A model generated the notes under the pieces. That model saw nothing but the letters and a program-made list of their open reading frames with translations, made no database searches and had not been told where the DNA came from. The translations under genes were made by a program, and so were the position numbers. Positions 36,730-48,542 of a DNA stretch of 64,000 bases are shown in pieces (within the stretch, counting starts at the first letter, position 1; every line of letters starts with the position of its first letter). Source of the stretch: Paramecium octaurelia (lineage: Eukaryota > Ciliophora > Oligohymenophorea > Peniculida > Parameciidae); NCBI GenBank assembly GCA_905182995.1, contig CAJJDP010000158.1, forward strand, positions 62,001 to 126,000, read 5' to 3'.

Positions 36730-37683
36730 ATGTAGGTTGTTGTGATTGCCCCAAATAAGGTTTAAATAGGCATTTAAAATTAAAAATTGGATATCTTCGA
36801 TGATGGTATTCAACTCTAAAAGGCTGGAGGTATAAAGAAGATATAGGCTATACGGGTTTTCTTTAGTGAAAAATAGTAATGTGTTGCATTCTATATTTTA
36901 GTATACGTGGATTCGAAATATTTTACAAATTAGGTGCTGGAGATCTTTTGAAAGCAGGTCATAATGTCCCAAAATCAAAGAAGGAACTATAGAATACAAT
37001 ATTAGAAATAGGGCCTGACGATTACGTAAGTGAAATATTTGGTGCATACTAATCTGCCAAAAAGAACAGGATTATAAATATTACGTTTGTAACCTATCGA
37101 GGGAAGGCTTTGTCATTCGGTGGTAAGGGTGACAAGTCATTTGGATTTTGTTTCCCAGGATTTACATTTGGAGCATTCAAAGGAGGGTAAAATAAGTTAG
37201 TAAAGTAATAGTTAAAAGAAATGTGTAGAGTGGTTGGAGATCGATGTGCTACCCTTACCAGAAGATTTCAAATTGGAGATGCAAAAATTAGGAATACTTA
37301 GAATTCAAAGGATTAGTGAATAATAACCTGAAAGAACTTAAAGTAATCTTAACAATTCTACAAACAATGCTGGATAAGGTGCAATTATAGGTGTTCCAAA
37401 GCTATAGATAGCTAAGCCTATGATTGCTGTTCCTGCAATTGTAGTACCTTAAGTAAATTAATAATAAAATATAAATTTATAATAATAACAGCCTTAATAA
37501 AGTAATCCATTTTAATAATAATATTAATAATAGTATCCTTAATATCCATAACAATAATAATAATATCCTTAATATTCATAATAGTAATCAATTCCAAATC
37601 AATAAAACCCTTATGCTTTATTTAATCAATAGCCATAATCCTAGAATCCATACAGTAGTAATAGTTATCCAAAATTTAGTTGA
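36730..37683 (+). CDS. Jacalin-like lectin domain protein with Gln-rich tail
   Basis: 300 residues, two introns (26 and 25 nt). Residues about 20-160 match a jacalin-related lectin fold. The elements are IFDDGIQLQKAGGIKKIQAIRV, IRGFEIFYKLGAGDLLKAG, the strand pair with EIGPDDYVSEIFGAYQ and IINITFVTYRGKALSFGG, and a Gly-rich end FGFCFPGFTFGAFKGG. This is followed by a helical segment and a C-terminal tail of about 100 residues rich in Gln, Tyr, Pro and Asn. It has no signal peptide, so a cytosolic role is likely. Ligand unknown. Confidence 0.82.
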
Positions 37684-37743
37684 TTTTAGATTATAAAATA
37701 ATAAGAATTCATGATTTATTTAAATTTTATGAAATTATAAAAC

Positions 37744-38863
37744 TCACTTTCTGGATCTAAGGTTGGCTCTGAGTTAGAGGAATTGAGCTTCGGCAGCTTA
37801 GGCTGGTCCTTATTTGGCATAGCTGGCAAAGACGTCGGTGGGATCTCCTCCATATTGATTGAATTCTTCAACTCTTTATTCGACGAAGGTTCTCAATTTG
37901 GTCAAGAGTTCAACTTCCTTTCTTCTGGCACCAGTGCTATCAGAGTATTCAGTATTGAAGGCATTGCACATGTCACTAGCATAGTTAAGTAAGTTTTAGT
38001 TTCTGATTCTCTTGCTGGTGGCTGAGTTGATGATGTCTTCTTCCTTGGTGATGGTGGCTTATAATTGGGCAATATAGGCTGTCAATTATCCTTGGACGTT
38101 GACCAAAAGGGTGATGACGTCTTGGACTCTGTTCTTTCTGGCTTAGAAGACTTCGATTTGGGTGTTTTCGTTATCTGTCAATTATGAAAGAGCAGCTTAT
38201 AATTTTTCTCTTAATTCGTTCAATAATTATCTGATTCTGTTGATGTTATCGACGCTAACGTTTCCGTCTCCACTTAATTCAACGAGGACAGACAATAAGG
38301 GAGCATATTCACCAGCATTACCGGCTTTGGTGGCTTGGAGGAACATGTTGTTGAAGTGTTTAGTGACTTGGAGGAATGAAGCTGAGGAGTTGGCGAATTC
38401 CTAGGAGTTGTAAATTTAAATAATGTACATTGACGATTTATTCAGCACCGTCGATCAAAGACAATGATGTGTTGATGTTTTGAACTTTCTTGTTGAAGTT
38501 GGCAGCTCTGTCGTTTCTTCTGGTGGTAATGAACTCAACTTAGTCTTCAAGGATTTATTAATAGGTCTTGACTCTGATCAAATCGGCTGTGGCTGAAGCG
38601 TGAGCAGCTTGGGCTCTTCCCTTGTGTTCAGTTGCTCTAGTTAAGGCATCAACAGCGTCTTGGACTTCCTTCTTTCTGAATCCCAATTCATCTCCACATT
38701 CTCTTTGTTAGACTGTGTAGATGTCGTCGTGTTCTGTTTGTTCGTTACGGATGGAGAGGATCAAACTATTGATGTGATCAACCAACAATTAGCCTGGTGA
38801 TCTTGTTTGGGTTTCAGCGGAAACGCACAATAAACCAACTAACACTAAAGCGATGACTTTCAT
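37744..38863 (-). CDS. Trichocyst matrix protein
   Basis: 363 residues with one 28-nt intron. A signal peptide (MKVIALVLVGLLCVSA) precedes a long helical protein with typical trichocyst matrix (TMP) features: SPGQLLVDHINSL near the start, a middle EFITTRRNDRAANFNKKV, and repeated coiled-coil segments. It ends in RSRK. TMP precursors are cleaved and crystallise in trichocysts, the defensive secretory organelles of Paramecium. Codon third positions are C/G-richer than in neighbouring genes, consistent with high expression. Its start codon overlaps the divergent hydrolase gene. Confidence 0.92.
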
Positions 38864-40948
38864 TATTATTAATATTAAAACGGATACTCATATTATTTGC
38901 CTTTACGCCATAGTTATACTATTTATTTTTGGAACATTTAGTGTACTTCACTTATTCCTTGACTTCACTCTCAGCTTACTATTCCTGTTGGGAGTCCTCT
39001 ACCTATTCTTGAGGTTGATCTGCCAGGCCCTGATCTACCCTGGATCTTTCAAATTATACCAGAAGATCAACTAAAATAATCAAGGATTGTTACATGCCAA
39101 AGTAAGACTCAACCCAAATAATAGATAGTGCAATAGCAGGTCAAGGAATTCGAGGAAATCTTATGCCAACGCAAACAAGCAAACGCAAACATCTTGCAAT
39201 GGTTTGAAACATAAGGATAGATATTTTAAACAATGCAGAACCAAAGCGAACTCCAGTAGGAGTATAGCAATTGTCTCAAACAAATACTTTAAGTACTTCG
39301 AATCAAATGCAACGATGAATATTTGTATTAGTAAATATTGAAAGGTAATCAGATTGAATAAAAGTATGTTGATTATTTGATAACCAATTTGGATGCCATC
39401 TACAATATTGCAAATAAGCATGTGCAAGAATTGAAGGGATTGCAAAAACTAAAAAGGTGGTGCTCTTTGGAATTGTTTGGTGGTTTGAATGAATTTAGGG
39501 CAATGATATAATTGAGAAATTAAAATGCAAAGAGAGTGATGATTATCAATGGAAAAACCAAAATTGATTGCATGTACTTGATTAATCAATCAGATGATCA
39601 GCCAAATAACACAGTGCTCTTTTGTAATCCCAATGGAGGTTATTATGAATATATGTTCTATGATGTAAAATATGAATCTATATCTAGTGTAATTGGTTTA
39701 GATTCTATGAATAAAATAAAATAAATGTGATAGTTTGGAATTATAGATAATATGGATAAAGTACTGGCTAAATCAATCCCAAAGCCCTACTCTAAGATGC
39801 AAATACTCTAGTCAATTACTTCAGAGAACATTTCAATATAACTCGGTTTGGCATCCAAGGGTATTCTTTGGGTGGATCTATTGCTGGGGAGGTGGCTTTG
39901 TTAAACAATCTAGACTTTTTGATTGTTGATAGAACATTTTCATCACTTGGATAGGTGGCTTCAAAGTGTTTTAGCAGTCGTATAAGGATGATTCTCAATA
40001 TCGTAACTGACTGGGATAAACCTATATACATGAACTACTGGAATTATAAAGGACATAAATTAATTGTGCAAGATTCCAAAGATGAAATCATTCCGTATGT
40101 TGCTCAATTACAAGTAGCAGTAGCAAGAGAATGGTTCAGTCCATATAAAGAGAAATATTTCAGCAAGATTACTTCTATGCTAGATTAGGAGTCAGCCAGT
40201 TTTTAGAAATTCTTTTACCAAAACATTCTCAATCCTTAATAAACTAAGATTCTGTCAAATAGTTTAAATAGAGTGGTTAGTTTGCTAGTGAAATTGAATT
40301 AATTGGAATAATAAATGGAGTATGTTCAAGATAGAACTCTGATCAATATAAATACTAATTAGGCAATTCACAGTTAAGAAAACTATGTGGATATGATCAC
40401 TGTTGAGGAGTTGGAGAGATTGTAGCCCCTCTTGTATTCAATTTTTGAAATCATGTATATCTTGAAGTACAGCAATACAGCTTTGATTGATCTGTTGATT
40501 TACAGCTAAGACAATTTTGAGGAGAAGATCTAGTGCTTCTTTGCATGTTGTTTCACCTTTGGGATGCACGACCATCATCGTAACTTTATATAACAGTATT
40601 CATTCTTTAGGTAGGCAATGACTGAGTTTTTGAACTTTGAGGCAAATCAAAATGATTGGCAGAATGTATATTAAATTAATAACATAGTTAAAACTAGATG
40701 GGGAAATAATCTTAGATCAATTCAATAAAATTGTTGATAGGTTCTCAGAGTATATGGATGACACACAACAGACGCATAATCTAAATGAATCCACTGAGAG
40801 AGGAGCCAATATTGAAATGAAATTGACATCCCACTACATAACCAAAATTGGACAATTAATTAATGTAGAGTGTGGACATAACAACAATCTGACTGAATTA
40901 GATTTTGATCACATAAAGACATTCTTTAGAGAGATAGGAATCCAATGA
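38853..40948 (+). CDS. Membrane-anchored alpha/beta hydrolase
   Basis: 675 residues, three introns (23, 23, 22 nt). The N-terminal 60 residues hold two TM segments. A helical region follows, then an alpha/beta-hydrolase core: NNTVLFCNPNGGYYEYM (oxyanion strand), WNYRQYGQSTG, the nucleophile elbow GIQGYSLGGS with Ser, DRTFSSL, and a later Asp region HKLIVQDSKDEIIPY. The arrangement resembles ABHD16-type membrane lipases. The C-terminal 250 residues are helical. The only available start, ATG 38853, lies inside the first codons of the divergent trichocyst matrix gene. Catalytic His not assigned. Confidence 0.82.
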
Positions 40949-41025
40949 ATTGATAATCTATTTAGTATTAGGATTTTTATCATTATTTGTATTTTAGAAG
41001 TGTATTCGTTTTTTTAATATTCATA

Positions 41026-42186
41026 ATGAAATTCATTATTTTGGTTACCCTTCTGATCTGCACTTTAGGTCAGCAACCTGAATTTTTACAACAAGTAGCT
41101 TCAAATAGTTTTGGTCGCCAAATACTACAAACTATTCAGCTTGAACTTACATAAGAGTACTTGTCTATCTTTAAAATGTATTAGAAATGCTGCCAGATAA
41201 ATTTATACTATGTTGAACAAGCTTTTCTACGATTTGAGAGATGAAGATGCAAGATCTAGTAAGGCCAATGGAGAAAGGTAGGCTTAATGCGCTGATCAGT
41301 TTTCATTAATCAATTCAATTTAAGAGAAGGCTGTTGTAGCTAAGGCCGATTACGAAAGGTAAATCCCAGGAAAATAAGAAGAATTAGCCAATAAATTAAG
41401 TTAAGTAGAATAAAAGAATGCTGAAATTCAAAGAAATGATCAATTATAAATTAACTTTTCTGAACAAAGAAGAAAAGAACACCAATTGTATGAACAAAAA
41501 AGAGATGAGTTGATAGGATTAATTAATGGTTTAAAATAAGCATAGCAAATCATCAGATAACTATAAACACCACATCCAGGAGGTGCTCTGGTTTAATTGA
41601 AAGATCATCACGAACAATTAAGTAAATTACATGATCATATTGAAAGTAAAGAACTACGCCTAGAATTCAGAATTCAAGAGTATCACCTCATTACTTATGG
41701 AATTATGCTCTGATACCAAAATACATTCTGACAACGACAACGTCTAAGTGATTGTAGATATCATCAACGACTTGATTGAAAGCATTTACGATGTCCAAAA
41801 GAGAGAAATGTATGCTGAGGATTGGGCAGAGAAGTTCTTCCAATAAGACTTGTATATCTCATTAATATAATTCCCTTAGGATTCGTCTCCAGAAAGAGAA
41901 TGTTAGATTGTCAGGTCAAATCGCTGATGACTAGGCTGCTGCTGAATTCGCTTAATAAAGATTGGAGGATCTCTAACAACAAGCCCTTCTTCAATAGATC
42001 ATCTATGACAACAAAGAAGTTGAAAGAAAATCATTTGAAGTGGCTTGTAAGGAGGACAACAATGCTGCTGAACAAGCTAGAGTTGCTAGAAACGAATAAA
42101 TCTAGATTGTACTTTAATTGTTGGAACTATTTGAAAACAACTTTAATGATAGAACAAGAGCAGCACTTTTGGAAATTGTTGTGTGA
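41026..42186 (+). CDS. Trichocyst matrix protein, second gene
   Basis: 359 residues with three introns (28, 25, 28 nt). A signal peptide (MKFIILVTLLICTLG) starts the protein; ARQIYTMLNKLFYDLRDEDARS and long coiled-coil stretches follow (QEELANKLSQVEQKNAEIQ, ADDQAAAEFAQQRLEDLQQQ). The C-terminal half carries the TMP-type VDIINDLIESIYDVQ segment. It ends RTRAALLEIVV. The gene is a distant paralogue of that at 37744-38863, separated from it by the hydrolase gene. The middle intron ends CAG. Confidence 0.85.
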
Positions 42187-42236
42187 TGAAACAATAATAA
42201 TACAATCATAAATTCTATCAATTATAAGAATAAACT

Positions 42237-44300
42237 TCAAAAATCTAATATATCTTTCTTTCTATTTAATATTGTCTCATATTCTTCGCTGCATTCTTTG
42301 TGAAATATATATTTGAAGTTATTTATCACACAACATCTGGGTTCCTTGTCTTCATTTGTCACCAATTCTAAACATAAAAAACATGTAAAATCATTGTGAA
42401 CTGAACATTTACTTTGATCCAAATAAACTAATTATTTCTCAACCATCCTCTAACATTCCTTACACTTTATACAAGGGAAGAATGGTATCTATGCTTAAGC
42501 CTCTTCTTCTTCCTCTCTCCCCTATCCTTTTTTCTCTTTCGCAATATCCTATGCAATCATATTCTAACAATTTGGATCTATTCCTCCAAGCGTATAAAAG
42601 ACTTATTAAGAAATCTAATATCCCTTCAAGTCAGGAATTTGCTATACTACTTAATCAATTAAATTTTGAGTTGTTGGATGACCTTTCTCAACCAAATAGT
42701 CTTTTGCCTTCTGAATCTTCTCCTCTAATGTGTAATTAACTGGTATCTTCATCTCATCCCCAATCTACTCATACTTCAAAATTGGAATCACTTTTGGCTG
42801 ATTATTTACTTTTATAATTGATTCTTATAATTTTTGGTAATCCACTCTTACTCTATTCGAATACATCCATTTCCCTAAAGCCACAGCCTTGAATAATTAT
42901 TTAAGTCTATTAAAAATCGGATAATGAATTGCTATTTAATCATACAATTCAGTAAACTTCTAAGCAAACTAGTATGACATATCATTGATATCCTAGGCTT
43001 ACTTATCTTACAATTATGAATTAACTCTCTCAATTTATCTAGCTTAACACATTATTTATAAATCATTCACTACATATTTATTATCTTAGAATTGATAAGT
43101 GCATTATTATGGTACTAACCAAAATCTACACAATAATTTTATAAATTTTCCTTATCCAAATGCTATACAGGATTTTAAACCCTTATCTGAAAGTTCTTTC
43201 GGGTATACAAAAGCAGTTTTGCCATCATCTTAAACTCCAAGACTCATTAATTTTAGCAAATAATCTGTTTCAAATAGTATTTAGGCAAATTCAGTATCTT
43301 GAATAATATTCCTATTCACAAACTTATCTGGCCAACAGACTTTCTCCTATTGTTTGAATTCTTCTTAGTTGGGCAATACTATTGGATCTAAACTAAAGCA
43401 GATCCCTTTTTGTTTATCATCTAAGTTTGGGTCATTATAAACTAATAGCACAGTTGCTAAGTCAGACAAATGAATATTATCATTTTTATCAAGCAAAAAT
43501 TGTGCTGTTGATTTATCTACTCCTTTGATTTTATTCAATTTCTTTAGATTTATTTTATTATCAATCTATTGTATTTCCTTTTGATTTTATTTTAGTTTAT
43601 CAACCACTACTTGTTGTGTAATAGGTTTCTGAGTCTTTGGCTAATTAATTTTTGATTTAATATCTTTCATTTAATTATTCTTTATAACGGCTCTTTACTA
43701 ATTGTTAGAAGCACTCGAAGCAATGTCTCTATCCTATAGTTCCGATGCAATTCGTTCTTAGATTTTGCTGAGTCTATTATTGAGATCCTTTTCAAACTTC
43801 CTGCAAAATGGCTTCACTTCACAAAACTTTTAAAATTATTTCTTTCTTGCGTCAATAATACTTTTTTATAATTTATTTTAATCCAGATTATTTGCTATGG
43901 AAATAGTGTTTTTATTTATGACCCCTTCTAAGGCTTAATTACAAGCTTTTTGCATTATCAGAGCAGCATTCTCAGATCCTATGTTAATTACCATATCAAA
44001 ATATAAATAGCAGGTTCTCAAGTCTAGAATTTTGTCGCATTTATTTTTGAGAAATATATCAAGATAATATTCTTTAATATCTTCTTTGGTGAGTAAGGAA
44101 ACATCCTTAATTTAATTATTTCCTTTGTTCTAATTTCTTTGTTGTCTCTTATTTTGTTATTAATTATAAGAATCTTATGAAATTCGAGAGTTGCTAGGTT
44201 GGTTTTAATACTCCTATTGATATATTTATCCTCCTTCTACTTCTAACACTAAAGGCAATAAAAGTTCGAATCGTTCCATCAATTACTAATCAAACCCCAT
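42237..44300 (-). CDS. Large unidentified protein with C-terminal Cys/His cluster
   Basis: 687 residues in one uninterrupted frame with many TAA/TAG Gln codons and no introns. After a Gln/Asn-rich N-terminus there are helical segments, a charged coil (about residues 200-270) and a region with FETDYLLKLMSLGVQ and RLKQLFKAVALGKW. The C-terminus has paired cysteines and histidines (PCIKCKEC, CSVHNDFTCFLC, CCVINN...IFHKEC) that look like a zinc-binding RING- or FYVE-like fold but do not match exactly. Function unknown. Confidence 0.75.
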
Positions 44301-44379
44301 AGAAGTTTCCTTTTTTATAATAAATTAAAAATAAAATAAAAGTTTATTATAATTAAATAATGACATCACAAAAACAGTG

Positions 44380-46145
44380 TCAACTTAATATTTTAGAATT
44401 TTGAGCCAGATTTGATAAATTCTTTTCAAGCTAACTAACTTTTTAACTAAAAATATAATTATTAATTACTTCAATAGTTTCTCATCAGCTTAACTAACAT
44501 TTAATAAACTCTAATCTAGATTTTCTGCATCTTTCTTTAATCTTCTCTAAAGTTCCTGTTAGGCTCTACGCACCAGTTCATTAGACATCTTCTCTAATGA
44601 TTTTTATTCATTTAATTATTGAGTTGATTTTATCAATTACTTAAATCTTAAATCCTTCAATCTCTCTTATCTTTAATAGTTTTCATCCAGATCCAATTAT
44701 TTCAATTTCATTTTCTCTTTCTTCAGATACTTCTGAATTTCTGTTTCTTCTTTTCTTTTTTAAGAGAAATCTTCAAGCAATTGAAATTTCTTTTACAAAC
44801 TTTCAACTTTACCAAACTACTATGATTTAATATTCTTTAAGCTTTTTTCAATCTTCTTTTTTCTTAATTTTTCTTCTTTGATTCTCACTTATTCTTCCCT
44901 CTCCTTAGATTATCTTAAGGCTATAGAGAAAAGATTCAAAATTACCTTTTAGATCCTCCTCCTTTGTAGCCAATTTCTTAACAATCGACTACACCAAAGA
45001 CTCCTCTCTTTATTGGGTTTTGGCTTTGTATTGTCTTAACTTTTCTTCATGTAATGTACTTCTCATAGTTAATCTTTCCAATTTGGATTCCCATATCTGT
45101 CTATCCTTATTTTATGAAGTCTCAGTCCACTTCTATTCAATCTGATTCATTGTTGAGGCCAAGTGTAAATTGTACTCTTTATCTTGCATTTCCTTTCTTT
45201 ATTGAATGGCATGTCTTCTTTCTTGATATCTTCTCTCTTGTTCCTCTAGTTCTTTCTTTTACTATAATTCATCAGCTTCCAGTTTCTTACGTCTTATTTA
45301 TAAATATAGATATGTACATTTTCTCGAATTTTTCAGCTTACTTCTTTTTATCTTCAAGCAATTTTCTTTATCTTTCTCTCTCCTTCTCTTTGATCTCATT
45401 AAACTTTTTCTGCGCTGCTCGTTTTAGTTCCTTCTTTTTAAGTTCCTTCTAATGCGCTATCTTTTCTTACAAATCCTCAATCTTCTTCTCTCTTTCAATC
45501 ATATCGTGTTATAGCTTTTATCTTTTTTTTTCATTCTCCAATTAATGTTGAACTTCTTTGGCTTTCACTTGCAATTGCTTCTTGTACTTTGTAATCTCCT
45601 TTTCTAATTGCTATTCCAATACGAGAATAGGGTCCTCTTCATCAAAGGAAAGATAGGAATCTTCCTTCTCCACATTATTGATGTTACTCATCTTCTTATT
45701 GTATGTCTCAATCAAATCATTCACTAATCTTTAATATCAATTATTAGATACTCTTCGTCTCTTTAATAGCTCTTCTCCAGGTGTAGATTTGTGATCGCTT
45801 TTTATTTTTTGATTATCACTTTTCGCTACTTGCTTATTTCTTGCAAAGCACCTATTTTAATCCATTTTCCGTTTTACTTTCTGTCTTTTTCATATAATGA
45901 TCATATCTCATTTTTTAAACATTTTCAGTTATCCCTGGTTCAGCAAACTCTTCAAAAGTTCTGTATTATAGAACAGCAAACAATTACTTAAATTAAAAGA
46001 TTTGGGGATCATACCCTAAAGCTAAGCATGCTTCTCTCGTTTTGGGGGAGTCCGGCTTTATTGTAAAAGTCTTGCGAGTATGGGAAAATACTATGCCTCT
46101 CCTTGTGTTACGATGAGTCTGTTCCAATAGGTTATCTATATTCAT
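44380..46145 (-). CDS. Coiled-coil protein
   Basis: 538 residues after six introns (27, 26, 23, 25, 25, 23 nt). The first 70 residues are compact (MNIDNLLEQTHRNTRRG... ...DSPKTREACLALGYDPQIFQ) and resemble the N-terminal motif of some basal-body and ciliary coiled-coil proteins. The rest is almost entirely Glu/Lys/Gln-rich coiled coil (VKAKEVQHQLENEKK, LRKKKIEKSLKNIK-like). The GC-richer first exon at 46010-46145 briefly looks like an RNA gene, but it is coding. A cytoskeletal role is likely; the exact family is not recognised. Confidence 0.78.
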
Positions 46146-46191
46146 ATATTTTGATATTTTATTAATTTCATTAAATAAATGATAAATTAGC

Positions 46192-46440
46192 TCATTTAAA
46201 ATTCCATTTGTGTTTCGATTGGATATCTGATTGATATTTTTCTATTAATTTATCATGCTCGTAATACAAGGGATCAAGCTTTTGGTTGTTGTACCTTTTG
46301 CAAAACTTTTTAAACTTTTTCTTAGCATCTTTATATGAGAGATCTTCAAAGTGAGTATTTTGTTTTTTCATTAACCAAATACAAAAAATGTCATTCAACC
46401 GAAAATAATCATCTTCATCTATTTTCTGAAATTCACTCAT
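46192..46440 (-). CDS. Small conserved-looking protein, 82 residues
   Basis: Single exon from ATG 46440 to TGA 46192. It begins MSEFQKIDEDDYFRLNDIFC and contains YKDAKKKFKKFCKRYNNQKLDPLYYE. The KxxFKKF-(V/C)-xR-(W/Y)-N-x-x-K-L pattern occurs in small uncharacterised eukaryotic nuclear proteins. No TM or signal peptide. It lies 47 bp upstream of the coiled-coil gene on the same strand. Confidence 0.65.
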   Translation of the reverse strand: MSEFQKIDEDDYFRLNDIFCIWLMKKQNTHFEDLSYKDAKKKFKKFCKRYNNQKLDPLYYEHDKLIEKYQSDIQSKHKWNFK

Positions 46441-46551
46441 TAAAGGAATTTTAAATAATTATATTATATTAAAAGATTTATTAACATATTATAACATCCA
46501 TAGGTTCGAATTAAATATAATTGCTATTGAGAAATTAGTTATATATTTTAC

Positions 46552-46842
46552 ATGTATAAATTAATTGTTGATTTATTAGCCTTTCTTTTAGGAATATTAT
46601 CATAATTTAACTAGTCTACATGTGCTCATTTCAATTTCGCAATTTGAAGGCTTTGGATAGGAACGCTCTTACAGTTTATAGGCGAAAAATTAGCTAATAA
46701 TGCAAGATTAAAATAAATAGCCAATTATTTACTAGCATGTAATTTAAAAAAGGTGAATCTTTCAACTCACGACTATGATATTTGCATAGATATTATTATT
46801 TTGGAATCCTTTTCCTCGTTGTTTGGTTAAATGTTCTAATGA
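46552..46842 (+). pseudogene. Secreted-protein-like frame interrupted by one in-frame TGA
   Basis: The frame from ATG 46552 encodes a signal-peptide-like start (MYKLIVDLLAFLLGILS), then a TGA at 46645-46647. It then continues in the same frame with good protein character (RLWIGTLLQFIGEKLANN... HDYDICIDIIILES) to a second TGA at 46840. No intron donor fits around the internal stop. A decayed gene is the simplest reading. Confidence 0.4.
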
Positions 46843-47195
46843 ACTAAAAAGTTGTTAAGATATTATTATTTAGTTATAACAAAAATATTTAATTTTCTAA
46901 TTGCAAAGATGTTACGATGCTATTTTGATATTCTTGATCATTAAGAAACTAAATTAAATAGTTTACACTTTGATAGTCTATAAATGGAATGATTTTTACA
47001 TAATTTAATTAGATTTGCTTATTAGTTAAGAGCTAGATCGTAAGAATTTCCTTCTTAATTAAACTAAATGGAAATAGCATTTTAAATTTAATTATTATTT
47101 CTTCAATATTAAATAAATGGAGACTAGTAAGATAAGGAAGACAATTAGATTTTCAAGAAAATAGTTTATAAAAATATAAAATTAATATTTTGTTG
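46843..47195. other. AT-rich intergenic region
   Basis: No gene-like signal seen. Confidence 0.5.
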
Positions 47196-48500
47196 TCATT
47201 TTTAATAGGTTAATTAAGCTTCTTCATCTTTGTCTTCTTCAATTTGGATTACAAAGTCATCTTCAAGATCATCCATGACAATTTGTGCAGCTTGCGGTTA
47301 CGAGGATGCTTTTATAAAATCATCATCCAATTAGTTATTTTGTGTAATGGTTATTGGCATCTGGGTAGCACCAACTGTGTTTAATGGATTGGTAGATAGG
47401 GAGCTGTATCTTAGGAGTGTGGTATTGTCATCTTCGTATTTATCTAAGAGTTCTTTAATAACGAAGAGTCCTTTTCTGGGTATTTGTTTGATTTGTTTTT
47501 GAGATGTTTTATCTGCAGTATTGGTATCTGATTGGTTTTCAGGATTCAATAATTTTTTTTGCAATTGTTCTATCTATTATTATTTTTGTTGTTTTTATTT
47601 AAGTTTCTAAAATGAATTAGTAATTATAATATAAATACCATTTTTAATAACATTTTTTGTTCATCAAACTTTTATAATTTTTTGGATTCTCTTCTGCTGT
47701 TCTGTATGAAATAATCTAAAATATCTGTATTGGCTAGTTCTGGATTACTCTAATTAGATATTATAGGAGTACGCATAAATAGAGTTGAGATATATTTCTA
47801 GATTTTTTTTTCTGGTTTCAATTTCTTGTGGATCATCATTGGTTATTCCAAATATCTTTCGTTTTGGGAACTCAGGAATGGTGTTGACTTTGATTTGTTC
47901 TTTCAGTGCCTAATGGATGTCTCTCAGATCTGAATATCTGGTTTTGAATCTCCATTTGGATTTATTAAGATTGTCAATAACTTGAACAAAATACAGTACA
48001 AACATGTCTAATTGTTAGAATGAATCAATAATAAAATTGTATTATTATTGGGGTCTAAGTGTCATGATAAATAAATTACTTATCCTGCAAGAATTAGGCA
48101 AGATCACTTTTATCATCATTGATATCTGGTAACATAGATTTCAGACATGGAATAGAGTAGAGTTTATCAATTCTAAGTAGTTGGTTGAAATAATCTTACA
48201 AATCAGATCTCTAAAATAATGGATGAAGACAATACATACACGTCGTAAAATGCCTTATTCAGAATCATTATGACTGCCAAATAGTTTTTTGCCAGGGAAT
48301 TAGGGTAGTGTAACAGAGATACGTAATTGTTATGATGACTTATCCAATTTGGCATGCAATTTTTCAGCCTCCGAATACCGTAGATGCTAGACTTTCGCAG
48401 AACAATATGAGTGGGAAACAAATATAACCACATAGACAATCTTCTTATTGACTATTTTGTGGTGTGGAATTCTGCAGCTAAACTCCTAATTAGAGTGCAT
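47196..48500 (-). CDS. Double PX-domain phosphoinositide-binding protein
   Basis: 397 residues with four introns (29, 25, about 25, 32 nt). The N-terminal PX domain has IVYVVIFVSHSYCSAKVQHL, RYSEAEKLHAKL and LPQFPGKKLFG. A second PX follows with WRFKTRYSDLRDIHQAL, IPEFPKRKIFG and ETRKKNLEIYL. Each keeps the RYS(D/E) basic site and the Pro-x-FP-x-KK-x-FG loop that binds PI3P-type lipids. The C-terminus is Gln-rich, then acidic. It probably acts at endosomal membranes. To keep frame the third intron must end GAG or there is an indel near 47745. Confidence 0.85.
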
Positions 48501-48542
48501 TTATTATTATTATTATGAAATGATTTTGATGAATAAAATAAT

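Noticed and set aside
45114-45452. Plus-strand Phe/Ser-rich open frame
   Set aside because: It is antisense to the Glu/Lys-rich coiled coil at 44380-46145.
46010-46145. Possible non-coding RNA gene suggested by higher GC content
   Set aside because: The minus strand is an open exon that splices in frame to the coiled-coil protein, and no snRNA, SRP or RNase P motif matched.
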